Shown here: in pieces, positions 7,010 to 15,081 of the stretch
How the letters are laid out: each line of letters starts with the position of its first letter
Position numbering within the stretch: the stretch's first letter is position 1
From: Aldehydirespirator sp965220345
GTDB taxonomy: Bacteria > Actinomycetota > Acidimicrobiia > Acidimicrobiales > Aldehydirespiratoraceae
NCBI GenBank assembly: GCA_965220345.1
Contig: OZ244822.1
Location: 930,001 to 994,000, forward strand
Length of the DNA stretch: 64,000 nucleotides
Direction of reading: 5' to 3'
Notes under the pieces: generated by a model
Databases searched by the model: none
What the model was told of the DNA's origin: nothing
The model's input: only the letters and a program-made list of their open reading frames with translations
Translations under genes and position numbers: made by a program

Positions 7010-8731
7010 TCAGAGTCCCGCAACCGGGCGTACTGTCTCCGCAACCTTGACGATGGCATCTAGCTTCTCGGTTACCTCAGGGTCAATCTCGTCGGCGGGC
7101 ACCAAATCAGCCAACTCGTAGAAGCTCTTCTTGTCCATGAGATTGGGCAGACCAACGCGGCTGAAGTAATCAACAAACAGTGGCTTGAGAAAATCGTCAC
7201 TGACCTTTGTGTCAGCGCTCCACGGCGAACCCAGACCTAGGGTCTGCATGGCAGAGGAGACCTGCATGATCGCCTCTGCCATGTGCTGCTTGCGTTCAAG
7301 TAGGTCAAGTGGCCCATTCCCGTCTGCGGGCTGCTCTGCATAAGCCATGAGCGTCGCCTCGGTGCATAAATAATTCTCAATCTCGCGCTGTCGCCAAGTG
7401 AGGTGCATCAATTCGTCGGCATCAGAGGCACCCGTCTTCATTCGGTCGAATAGCGCTACTCCTTGCAACTCAGGGAGCGCTTCACGTAAGCCGTGGAAAT
7501 GCGATCTAGCCGCAATGGGCTGATTACCCACATAATGAACAAAAGGTCTCTCCAAAGCAGCCCATGCGCGTTCATGGTTGAGCCGCCGCGCAAACGCTTG
7601 CAATATCGCCAGATCGGTCGAACCTTCCAGATACAGAATCCAGCCAGTCTGCTCAGCCTGCAAATAGTGATCGAACCCGATCTGATTGAGCGATTTCAGC
7701 ACTTGGCTGACACGATCATCTATGCGGTGGGCTCGTCCCACAAATGCCACCACAGCGTCTTTACCGGCCGCTTCACTCAACACCACTTCCGAGTGGCTGG
7801 CTGCGATGATCTGGCTGCCACTTGCTGAAGCCGTCTCAGTGATCACCCGATATGTCTGACGCTGTCTCAGCGTCTCAAGATGAGCATCGGGCTCGTCAAG
7901 CAAGAGAACCGCTCCGCGATTGGCGGACAGATATGTCAACAAAAGCAACGTCTGCTGCAAGCCGCGTCCGCTGCTGGACAGATCAAGAGTGATCCCTCGC
8001 TCACGGTAGGTCATCTCAATCTCGCCGCGTTCAACAATGTGGCGCGGTCGATTCAGCGCTACCCCGAAAAGATCCGACACTCGCTCGACGAGATGCTCCC
8101 AAGCCTCAGGGTTCTCCTCAAACACTCGGTGGCACAGATTACGCAGCACTTCCGCAGTGCGGCCCTCACCCACACGCACGTTGACAGCGCCGTGTTCAAG
8201 CCTGGTCTCGGTAGCGGCCAGTCCCGACATTGGAGGCAGGTAGGCCAGAGTCACACTGGAGGCATCATCGGGAATAGGCATCCGATCAGACGTTGGGGTT
8301 GTTCCTGATCGAAGCGGTCGGCAGTAGAACGATTCCTCGTTGGCGTAATCGAACTCCAGGCCGCACTGCCATTCACCACGCTCGCCTACACCTTCAACGA
8401 TGATGTCCATACGAACATTGGAAGTGCCTCGCGCTCCGTCTACGGCCGTCTGCTCGCGCACTGACAGCCCCCTCCACAAAAGCCTTGCGCTAGGAACAGG
8501 AACTGCGATCAAGTCTCGTCGCCCAACAGTCACACCTGGACGCTTTTCGGGAGCTTTCTTGCCAGCATGACGTTCGTTCCAGCGGCGCAGACCAACCTCC
8601 CACAAAGCAAGGGCTTGCATTGCGGAGGTCTTCCCAGAGTTGTTCGGACCTACGAATACGACCGGGCTTCCAAGCTCAATCTCCTCTGAAGAAAAGCGCT
8701 TGAAGTTGCGAACCGTGAGCTTTGTCAGCAC
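7010..8731 (-). CDS. OLD-like AAA ATPase with C-terminal TOPRIM-like region
   Basis: 573 residues. The N-terminal ABC-type ATPase has MLTKLTVRNFKRF, Walker A GPNNSGKT at about residue 29, a signature-like SSSGRGLQQTLLLL near 250, Walker B AVLLLDEPDAHLE near 275, and a His switch AASHSEVVL. From about residue 350 a TOPRIM-like region begins with ILYLEGSTDLAIL (conserved Glu), then VALFDRM and QREIENYL. The acidic residue expected after the second strand reads DRM rather than DxD, so catalysis is uncertain. OLD-family proteins are ATP-dependent nucleases often used against phages. A fused PARIS-type protein (AriA-AriB) is an alternative. The start is GTG 8731 with TACGAT eight bases upstream. 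No GajB-like helicase is adjacent. Confidence 0.8.
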   Translation of the reverse strand: MLTKLTVRNFKRFSSEEIELGSPVVFVGPNNSGKTSAMQALALWEVGLRRWNERHAGKKAPEKRPGVTVGRRDLIAVPVPSARLLWRGLSVREQTAVDGARGTSNVRMDIIVEGVGERGEWQCGLEFDYANEESFYCRPLRSGTTPTSDRMPIPDDASSVTLAYLPPMSGLAATETRLEHGAVNVRVGEGRTAEVLRNLCHRVFEENPEAWEHLVERVSDLFGVALNRPRHIVERGEIEMTYRERGITLDLSSSGRGLQQTLLLLTYLSANRGAVLLLDEPDAHLETLRQRQTYRVITETASASGSQIIAASHSEVVLSEAAGKDAVVAFVGRAHRIDDRVSQVLKSLNQIGFDHYLQAEQTGWILYLEGSTDLAILQAFARRLNHERAWAALERPFVHYVGNQPIAARSHFHGLREALPELQGVALFDRMKTGASDADELMHLTWRQREIENYLCTEATLMAYAEQPADGNGPLDLLERKQHMAEAIMQVSSAMQTLGLGSPWSADTKVSDDFLKPLFVDYFSRVGLPNLMDKKSFYELADLVPADEIDPEVTEKLDAIVKVAETVRPVAGL

Positions 8732-8739
8732 TGCAAGCC

Positions 8740-8745
8740 ATCGTA
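8740..8745 (-). promoter_or_regulatory. -10 box (TACGAT) before the OLD-like ATPase gene
   Basis: The minus-strand TAnnnT hexamer ends eight bases before GTG 8731, with no ribosome site in between. This implies a leader of about one base or none. Confidence 0.35.
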
Positions 8746-8850
8746 ATGCCTCACCGTGCTAGTGGGCTTGGGGATGACCCTTCGGTTGATGCCCGAAGCC
8801 TCGAGTCGGCGCGCTTCTAGGGCAACCGCAGCGCCACTGAGGGGTCTTCG

Positions 8851-9354
8851 TCAACTGCGGCGACCGAAAGATTGCTGGGGCACGCCGCGCATCAAAGAGA
8901 AGTGGGCTTGCACGCCTCGCCAGTCATCGTTGAGCGAGTCTCTGACTAGCACGAAAGAGCAGCGGCCTGGCCGGTCGAAAGGCTCGCCGTTGGTGGCGTA
9001 ACCCGTGGAAGTCCAAGTCACCATCACAGAAGCCATAAGCCGGTCAGGCGAGGTCCGGCAACGCATCTTGTCGGTAACCATCACGAAGTCGGTCATGGTC
9101 GGCCAGACATTGCGCCACTGACTGTTGACGAAATGATCAATCCCCTCCACCACATCGGTCCAAGTGCTGAAACTGTTGACATCTGGATCCATCATGGCGG
9201 CGGCGGCATCGTAACGAAGGTTGGCGACATGCCCCGAGAAACGATCCACCCATTCCTTGAGCGAGTTGTCGTCAGCTGCGGCGGTGCCAACAGCAGTGTC
9301 AGCAGCAGCGGCGGGCGCGGCGGCGGGCATATCTGCGGCAGAAGCTGCGTTCAT
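8851..9354 (-). CDS. SnoaL/NTF2-like fold protein
   Basis: 167 residues. After an Ala-rich, low-complexity N-terminus of about 28 residues comes a typical NTF2-like order: LKEWVDRFSGHVANLRYDAAAAMMDPD, a helix with VVEGIDHFV, then beta strands ending FVLVRDSLNDDWRGVQAHFSL. NTF2-like domains bind small ligands or act as small hydrolases or isomerases. No catalytic set can be assigned. The Ala-rich stretch could be a linker, or the real start could lie further in, at Met 9 (9330). Its link to the neighbouring ATPase genes is unclear. Confidence 0.65.
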   Translation of the reverse strand: MNAASAADMPAAAPAAAADTAVGTAAADDNSLKEWVDRFSGHVANLRYDAAAAMMDPDVNSFSTWTDVVEGIDHFVNSQWRNVWPTMTDFVMVTDKMRCRTSPDRLMASVMVTWTSTGYATNGEPFDRPGRCSFVLVRDSLNDDWRGVQAHFSLMRGVPQQSFGRRS

Positions 9355-9450
9355 GATGCCGAACCTGTGCCCATCATGCTCTCGCCTTCCTGCTTTAGCT
9401 CAGAGCCTACGCGATGAACATGTTGCGTCCCGCGGGTGTCTTTTATTGAC

Positions 9451-9502
9451 GTAGAGCAGTGCCGCAGAGCAGTGACGTAGAGCAGTGGCGCAGAGCAGTG
9501 AC
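9451..9502. repeat. Four tandem 13-bp repeats
   Basis: Units GTAGAGCAGTGCC, GCAGAGCAGTGAC, GTAGAGCAGTGGC and GCAGAGCAGTGAC follow one another without gaps at 9451, 9464, 9477 and 9490. They lie in the spacer between the NTF2-like gene and the lipoprotein gene. The alternating pattern suggests a 26-bp unit duplicated from a 13-bp one. Confidence 0.85.
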
Positions 9503-9581
9503 GAGGGGCCTCGCAGGAACTCAAGAAAATATCCGCGGCGGGAACGGGAACTAGGCCAACTTTCGCAACGTCAAAGAAAGC

Positions 9582-11156
9582 ATGAAGACAAAAGAAAACA
9601 TGAAGGCAATCGCAGTGCTGCTCGTCGTCGGGCTAATGCTAAGCGGATGCGCCAGCGAACAGGACTCAGACAGTGTGCGGGTTGTCGGTGCCGAACCGCT
9701 GTCAGCTGAGAACCCATCAGACACCAGCACGCACCGATTGGAAGTCTGCGACCGGATCCCCAAGATACAGGCGCGCCAACAAGGAACGCTGGGGCGCTTT
9801 CAGAACTACGAGTCCGATGTGCGTTCGGTGGTACACGCCTACGGACTTGAACACTCTGACACCTACGGCGGACACTGGCTTGACCGCAGCCGTGGCGGTG
9901 TGATCATGGTCGGGTTCACCGACAATCCCCGACCGCATCAAGCAGCACTGCTGAAACTCTGGCCACCCAACGACGACCAATACCTAACCGAAGACGAGAA
10001 AGCGGCCATAGAACGCGACGATGCGGTTATCGAAGCGGTGCAAGTTCGCTTCAACGACGCGATGCGCGAAACAGCTCAAAGAAAGGCCAGCCAGATCACT
10101 GATGCCATGGACATCAATTTCACCGGCAGCGGTTTCGACATAGGTCGTCAGCGGATCACTCTGGATCTGGTGAACCCACCGCTAGAGGCGCTTGCAGAAA
10201 TCGCCGATCAGCTTGATGATCCTTCTGCCGTCTGCGTTGATCTGAGCGTGTCGGCTGACCTCACCACGGTGCCCGAGGCCTACAGCGAGCCGTTTCTGGC
10301 GTTGCCGGGTCATGACCTTGATGATCCCTTGGTGGTGTGCGACGAATGGGAGGCGATCCCGTCAGCGCAGCTAGCTCACCTACCCGCTATCGAGGATTTT
10401 GATCATCCCGCAATTGATGCCCTGCGGGCCGAGCTAGCCGATCCCACTGGTGAGCCTTTACCCGAAGGCAGATGGGTAGCGATCCGCATCGGCAGCTATC
10501 ACGCCTCGTTTGCTGCGCTGTCTGGTAATAGCTCGGGGTCGGGGTCGGGATTGGGGTCGAGCGCGGGGTTGGGATCGGGCTCGGGGTCGGGGTCGGGATT
10601 GGAGTCGAGCGCGGGGTCGGGGTCGGGCTCGGGATCGGGGTCGGGCTCGGGATCGGGGTCGGGCTCGGGATCGGGGTCGGGGTTGGGGTTGGGGTTGGGC
10701 TCAGGTTCGGGGTTGGGCTCGGGCTCGGGCTCAAGCACTGTTGCTTTCGAGCGCGAAGACTACAGTGACGAGTGGGTCCGTTCTGGAGGCGCATGGGAGA
10801 AACCCTGCGGCCCTTACGTGCCATTAATGCCCGGCCTCGGCCGAGTCGAAGTGAATCTTAATCCCGAGTCGCTACCGACACCTGACAGCACCTCAATCAG
10901 CTTGCTAGTGACTGAGCAGGCATGCGCCAGCGGACGCGAAATGGGCGACGATCTTCGAGGCCCTCAAGTTTCAGAGACTGAAGATGCCGTGCTAGTGGCT
11001 TTCGCTGTGATCTACAAACCAGGCTTCGCCACATGCCCAGACAACCCAGCAGCATCGGTCACCATTGATTTGGCCGAACCACTCGGCGAGCGCAACATCT
11101 ATGACGGGCTCTTCTGGCCACCACGCCGTGTCAGGAGACCCCCGCCGAGCTGGTAA
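9582..11156 (+). CDS. Lipoprotein with a long Gly-Ser repeat tract
   Basis: 524 residues. The signal peptide ends in the lipobox LMLSGC (Cys about residue 24), so the protein should be lipid-anchored outside the membrane. Residues about 60-230 contain YGGHWLDRSRGGVIMVGFT, which resembles the inhibitory pro-regions of secreted serine proteases (weak similarity). Residues about 317-386 are an almost pure Gly-Ser tract with a few Leu and Ala. A second, partly similar region follows (FEREDYSDEWVRSGGAWEKPCGP, written here only as a landmark at 387-409). ATG 9582 or the Met six codons later could be the start. Function unknown. The Gly-Ser tract probably acts as a flexible linker between two outer domains. 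Confidence 0.75.
   Translation: MKTKENMKAIAVLLVVGLMLSGCASEQDSDSVRVVGAEPLSAENPSDTSTHRLEVCDRIPKIQARQQGTLGRFQNYESDVRSVVHAYGLEHSDTYGGHWLDRSRGGVIMVGFTDNPRPHQAALLKLWPPNDDQYLTEDEKAAIERDDAVIEAVQVRFNDAMRETAQRKASQITDAMDINFTGSGFDIGRQRITLDLVNPPLEALAEIADQLDDPSAVCVDLSVSADLTTVPEAYSEPFLALPGHDLDDPLVVCDEWEAIPSAQLAHLPAIEDFDHPAIDALRAELADPTGEPLPEGRWVAIRIGSYHASFAALSGNSSGSGSGLGSSAGLGSGSGSGSGLESSAGSGSGSGSGSGSGSGSGSGSGSGLGLGLGSGSGLGSGSGSSTVAFEREDYSDEWVRSGGAWEKPCGPYVPLMPGLGRVEVNLNPESLPTPDSTSISLLVTEQACASGREMGDDLRGPQVSETEDAVLVAFAVIYKPGFATCPDNPAASVTIDLAEPLGERNIYDGLFWPPRRVRRPPPSW
10530..10735 (+). repeat. Short-period repeat encoding the Gly-Ser tract
   Basis: The DNA is built of GGGTCG/GGCTCG/GGATCG hexamers, locally ordered as 12- and 18-bp units, and encodes (Ser-Gly)n with Leu where TTG replaces TCG. 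Such six-base units can gain or lose copies by slippage without changing the frame, so tract length may vary between strains. Confidence 0.85.
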
Positions 11157-11510
11157 CCCGATCCCGTAGTTGCTGCTGTTGCTGCGGTCGTCCTCGGAAC
11201 CCGCCACGCATCAAACCACTTGCTCTGGCCTGCTGTCCAAGTCGGCGGCAGGCCAGGTCTGCGGCAGGCCATACGAACACGACTCAGTGGTGAAGGTTGC
11301 TGTAATCAGGTGCGTTGACGGGGGCGGGTTGCGGTTTGTGATGATACGACCGGGCCGGTCGGATAGCGGTCAACGGCTACCCCGGCTGTGGTGACGGAGG
11401 GCGGGTAGTGGTTTGTGGGAGGGCGGGTAGTGGTTTGTGATGATGGGTTTTCTGTTGCCTGCTGGAGGCTAGGTTTTGGTGTGATGCAGACTATTTTTGT
11501 GTGAAAAGGA
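11157..11510. other. Intergenic region with 22-bp tandem repeats
   Basis: No credible gene. The unit GGAGGGCGGGTAGTGGTTTG (plus TG) is present at 11396-11417 and 11418-11439, with a degenerate relative near 11320 (GGCGGGTTGCGGTTTGTGATGAT region). A second small repeat, GGCGGCAGGCCAGG / TGCGGCAGGCCAT, lies near 11252-11271. No terminator hairpin with a T-run was seen after the lipoprotein gene. Confidence 0.6.
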
Positions 11511-11545
11511 GTGCTTTGTCACACCCCTAATCTATACTGCTGTTC
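11511..11545 (+). promoter_or_regulatory. Leaderless promoter block of the second DUF222-HNH gene
   Basis: TATACT at 11533-11538 lies seven bases before ATG 11546. Including the ATG the 38-bp block is almost identical to the one before the gene at 5209 (three mismatches, all between GTCACACCC and the -10 box). The conserved part GTGCTTTGTCACACCC may be a shared operator. Confidence 0.6.
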
Positions 11546-13903
11546 ATGGTCTTAGAAGACGCTCACCAAGCAGTCACCGCCACCCAACGGATGCTCGACG
11601 TGGTGCGTGCCGGTGGTGTAGCTACTACTGAGCTGCGTGCCGCACTGCAGCAGACACGAGTGTTGCTAGCTGCCGGGGCGGCGTTTCAGACCGCTGCTGC
11701 TGAGTTGATCGCAGCACGAGAACGTCACGGTGACGGCGGCGCTGAAGTGTTGGCCGTGTCTGCTGGGTTAACACAAAGCGAAGCCCACAGCCAGGTCAAA
11801 ACCGCTCAAGTGTTGCGTAAAGTCCCTGAACTGCGAGACGCTGTGCAAACCGGTGAAGTTTCGTCAGCTAACGCTCGACGTTTGGCTGACGTGATCACCA
11901 AAACTAGTGCCGACGCTGTCGCAGGTGATGCTGAGTTATTGAAACAGGCAGCATCGCTGCGGCCCGAACAATTCGGTGTCGCCACACGACGCTGGGTTAC
12001 TGCCCAGCAAGGCGACAACGGCGCATCAGAACACGCACGACAACGCGCCAAACGATATTTGAAGTTCTATGACATAGATGATGGCATGATCGCGTTGCAT
12101 GGCGAGTTCGACAAGATCACCGGCACACGTATACACAACCGGATACGTCATGTGGCAGGCAAACTCTTTGCTAACGACAAGAAACATCCGAAAGAGCAGC
12201 GACGCGAGTTCCCGCAATGCATGGCCGATGCCCTAGACCACAGCACCAACACTCCCGCCACCAACACAGGTAACGAGACCAGCAACAGAACCCGAAACAC
12301 TCAAAACGTCGGAACTGTTCGCAGAGTCAACGATGAGAGCAACGCCAGCAGCAGCAAAACCCGCGATGATCAGGGGTTGGCAACTGACTGCGTTGAAGAC
12401 ACCGACACCAGCAAACAAGCCGAACACCTCAACAAAGCAGGCAACCACCAAGATGCCAGAACCAGAAACGGTCAAAGCATCAACACTGATACCACAACAG
12501 CAACCAACAACAACAGCTTCGATAGCGAGAACGCTGCTGATGACAAGAATGCCGAGGATGCCACGAAATCAAGGCCAACCTCAAACCACGCCACCGGCGA
12601 GAACGCTGATGCAGGCGGGAATGGCGTTGATGCCCTCTCAACCACAGCACCTCAAACCATCAACGAGACCAGCACCGCTGATGGTGGCGCGGTTTGTGGT
12701 GTAAATACTGTTGAAACTGCTGACAACGATCACCGCAGCACTATTACTAATGGTGAGAACGGCGTTGATGCCCTCTCAACAACAGCAACTCAAACCATCA
12801 ACGAGACCAGCACCGCTGATGGTGGCGCGGTTTGTGGTGTAAATACTGTTGAAACTGCTAACAACGATCACCGCAGCACTATTACTAATGGTGAGAACGG
12901 CGTTGATGCCCTCTCAACAACAGCAACTCAAACCATCAACGAAGCCAGCACCACAACTGGCGGCGAGGCGTGTGGTGTAGATGCTGTTGAAACTCGCCTG
13001 CTAGCACCATGCACTGAGACGCAGCAAACTGGCGGTGAGGTTTGTGATGTAAATACTGTTGAAACTCGCCTGCTAGCACTATGCACTGAGACGCAGCAAA
13101 CTGGCGGTGAGGCGTGTGGTGTAGATGCTGTTGAAACTGATAACAACGATCACGGCAGCACTGTTGCTGATGGTGAGGTGCAAGGCACAGCAACTGCGGG
13201 TTGGGTGGCTGACATCACGCTGATCGCTCACGTAGACGACACAACAGGTGAGTTGATTGCTGAACTCTCAGACGGCACACGACTACCAGACGCTGTGTTA
13301 GAAGAACTGTCCTGCAACACACGCTGGACAGGACTGATATATGACCGGGTTGGTGACGCGATCTGGCGCAGCCGCTCACGACGAACAGTTTCAGAGTCTC
13401 AATGGCAAACACTGCTAACTATCTATGGCGGCTGTTTTCATTGCGGGGCACCACCGCGCATCTGTCAAGCACATCACATCATCCCGTATTCACAAGGCGG
13501 AGCCACCAGTGTGAAGAACATGGTCATGGTCTGCTGGAACTGTCACCACAACATTCACCACAACAACTGGCACATCCAAACACACGACGACAACCACCAC
13601 ACACTGCACCCACCAACCAGACCGAGCGCTCAATCCCGGCACGGCCCAGCCCACACAGGTGAGCACCACGAAACTCAGCGCTACAAGACTGAGCACGACA
13701 GGACAACACCAGAACCACCCGCTCACCATGGGCGCTCACCATCACGAACCGAGAACAACCCAAGCCGTGACAAAAATGTCAGTAGACCCCGAAACCGAAA
13801 GTCGGGAGTCACAGGCAGGAACCCAACCCATAGCGCCCCAAACAGCAGTCAAAAAGAAAGGAGCCCACAGGCCAGAAATCCAGCCCCAGCCACGCTCTGG
13901 TGA
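11546..13903 (+). CDS. DUF222 domain HNH endonuclease with expanded repeat linker
   Basis: 785 residues, about 280 longer than the paralogue at 3689-5209. Residues 1-230 are the DUF222 region, clearly homologous to the paralogue. Residues about 235-550 form a Thr/Asn/Asp-rich low-complexity linker containing two repeat families (46-residue and 24-residue units). The HNH domain is at about 625-685, with GCFHCGAPP, QAHHIIPYSQGG and VCWNCHHNIHHNNW, so the zinc and catalytic His residues are kept. A basic Pro/His-rich tail follows. The start is fixed by the shared promoter block. The linker expansion looks recent because the units are nearly identical at DNA level. Confidence 0.9.
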   Translation: MVLEDAHQAVTATQRMLDVVRAGGVATTELRAALQQTRVLLAAGAAFQTAAAELIAARERHGDGGAEVLAVSAGLTQSEAHSQVKTAQVLRKVPELRDAVQTGEVSSANARRLADVITKTSADAVAGDAELLKQAASLRPEQFGVATRRWVTAQQGDNGASEHARQRAKRYLKFYDIDDGMIALHGEFDKITGTRIHNRIRHVAGKLFANDKKHPKEQRREFPQCMADALDHSTNTPATNTGNETSNRTRNTQNVGTVRRVNDESNASSSKTRDDQGLATDCVEDTDTSKQAEHLNKAGNHQDARTRNGQSINTDTTTATNNNSFDSENAADDKNAEDATKSRPTSNHATGENADAGGNGVDALSTTAPQTINETSTADGGAVCGVNTVETADNDHRSTITNGENGVDALSTTATQTINETSTADGGAVCGVNTVETANNDHRSTITNGENGVDALSTTATQTINEASTTTGGEACGVDAVETRLLAPCTETQQTGGEVCDVNTVETRLLALCTETQQTGGEACGVDAVETDNNDHGSTVADGEVQGTATAGWVADITLIAHVDDTTGELIAELSDGTRLPDAVLEELSCNTRWTGLIYDRVGDAIWRSRSRRTVSESQWQTLLTIYGGCFHCGAPPRICQAHHIIPYSQGGATSVKNMVMVCWNCHHNIHHNNWHIQTHDDNHHTLHPPTRPSAQSRHGPAHTGEHHETQRYKTEHDRTTPEPPAHHGRSPSRTENNPSRDKNVSRPRNRKSGVTGRNPTHSAPNSSQKERSPQARNPAPATLW
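12623..12998 (+). repeat. 138-bp (46-residue) tandem repeat in the HNH linker
   Basis: Copies start at 12623, 12761 and 12899 (GGCGTTGATGCCCTCTCAAC). The first two are full length and differ by only a few bases; the third is partial. The unit is a multiple of three, so the frame is preserved. Confidence 0.85.
12971..13138 (+). repeat. 72-bp (24-residue) tandem repeat in the HNH linker
   Basis: TGTGGTGTAGATGCTGTTGA and its variants begin at 12971, 13043 and 13115 with a strict 72-bp period. Each unit encodes a segment of the type CGVDAVETRLLA with TETQQTGGE. The third copy is truncated. The start resembles part of the 46-residue unit (CGVNTVET), so one family probably arose from the other. 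Confidence 0.85.
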
Positions 13904-14344
13904 ACACCGCGCCGAGCCGGGAGCGAACCACACGCCGTGTCACGCCGTGTTCCGACAGGACATCAAAATCGAGCACTCCAGTGAACGCAGCCCCGAGTTA
14001 GGAGAGTGACACCAAACCTGACCAAAGAGCCAGCAGTCAACAAGAAAGGAGCCCACAAACCAGAGCCAGAGACCCGCCTAGTAGCCGAACAAGAAAAATC
14101 AGACAGGCCAGAAACCCGCCTAGCAGCCCAACAGAAAAGGGCAGACAAGCCAGCGGCCCAGACCCAGCCACCCAGACCCAGCCACGCTCTGATGAACACC
14201 GCGCCGAGCCGGGAGCGAACCACACGCCGTGTCACGCCGTGTTCCGACAGGACATCAAAATCGAGCACTCCAGTGAACGCAGCCCCGAGTTAGGAGAGTG
14301 ACACCAAACCTGACCAAAGAGCCAGCAGTCAACAAGAAAGGAGC
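13885..14344. repeat. 168-bp direct repeat (two copies) behind the HNH gene
   Basis: 13885-14052 and 14177-14344 are nearly identical (offset 292). The first copy starts within the last codons of the HNH gene, so the second is a displaced copy of that gene's 3' end and downstream DNA. A related shorter block (AAGAAAGGAGCCCACAGGCC) lies at about 13855. The frames between are rich in Pro/Thr/Lys codons and look like extended tail sequence without function. No separate gene is supported from 13904 to 14520. Confidence 0.8.
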
Positions 14345-14523
14345 AAAAAGTCAGAGCCAGAGACTCACAGCGACCAGAGTGGATGCCGGACTCTGGGCAG
14401 CCAACAACCTGGGCAGCCAACACAAAGAAACAACCAAGCCAGAAACCGAGATCCAGCCCCAGCAACACTCGGTGAACACTTCCCCGAGACGGTGCAACGC
14501 GTGACGTGGATCTGGTGCGGGTT

Positions 14524-14632
14524 CTGGCAGTCAGCAACGCTCTGGACAACGCTGATATCGGTTATGTCTCAGAGCGGCGGCATAGGTGCATCTGTCAGCT
14601 GGCAGTCAGCAACGCTCTGGACAACGCTGATA
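14524..14632. repeat. 34-bp direct repeat
   Basis: The same 34 bases (beginning CTGGCAGTCAGCAACGCTCT) occur at 14524-14557 and 14599-14632, 75 bp apart. No gene is supported around them. Confidence 0.85.
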
Positions 14633-14733
14633 CCCGTTTGCTCGGGTGGGAGGCCACACCAAAGATCTCGGCAATCCAAAAGCTAAGCCGCTATTAAGCG
14701 ACGGCACTAGGGATCCAGCGAGACAGACGGAAC

Positions 14734-15081
14734 ACGCGACAGGGCAGCGCTGTTCAGTAGCCCAGCACGCGCAAACATAGAACTCAGCAAAGCGAACCTG
14801 CTAGCTGTAGTAGGCGGGGTGCCACTGACTCTGACGCATCAGCACATGAAAGCCTCAGCGAAACGAACCTGCTACTCCAGTTGACACGACAGAGCAGCGC
14901 TGTTCAGTAGCTCAGCACGCGCAAACATAGAACTCAGCAAAGCGAACCTGCTACCTGTAGTAGGCGGGGTGCCACTGACTCTGACGCATCAGCACATGAA
15001 AGCCTCAGCGAAACGAACCTGCTACTCCAGTTGACACGACAGGGCAGTACTGTCAACAGGGCAGTGCTGTTCAGTAGCCCA
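14734..15081. repeat. 150-bp tandem repeat, about 2.3 copies
   Basis: Units start at 14734, 14884 and 15034 with a strict 150-bp period. The third is short and carries an inserted TACTGTCAACAGGGCAG before it runs into the 3' end of the SDR gene. Inside each unit a shorter element (CAGCRAARCGAACCTGCTA) occurs twice, and CCTGCTACCTGTAGTAGG is a near-palindrome. The array has no open frame of note. It separates the accessory region from the metabolic genes. Confidence 0.85.

Noticed and set aside
9451..9502. 13-bp repeats considered as a CRISPR array
   Set aside because: Units follow without spacers, are too short, and no cas genes are near.
13659..14293. Several 60-120-codon frames in the repeat region behind the HNH gene
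   Set aside because: They overlap each other on both strands and track the direct repeats; no start signals or families.
14734..15081. 150-bp repeats considered as an insertion sequence or its ends
   Set aside because: No transposase frame, no terminal inverted repeats and no target duplication were seen.
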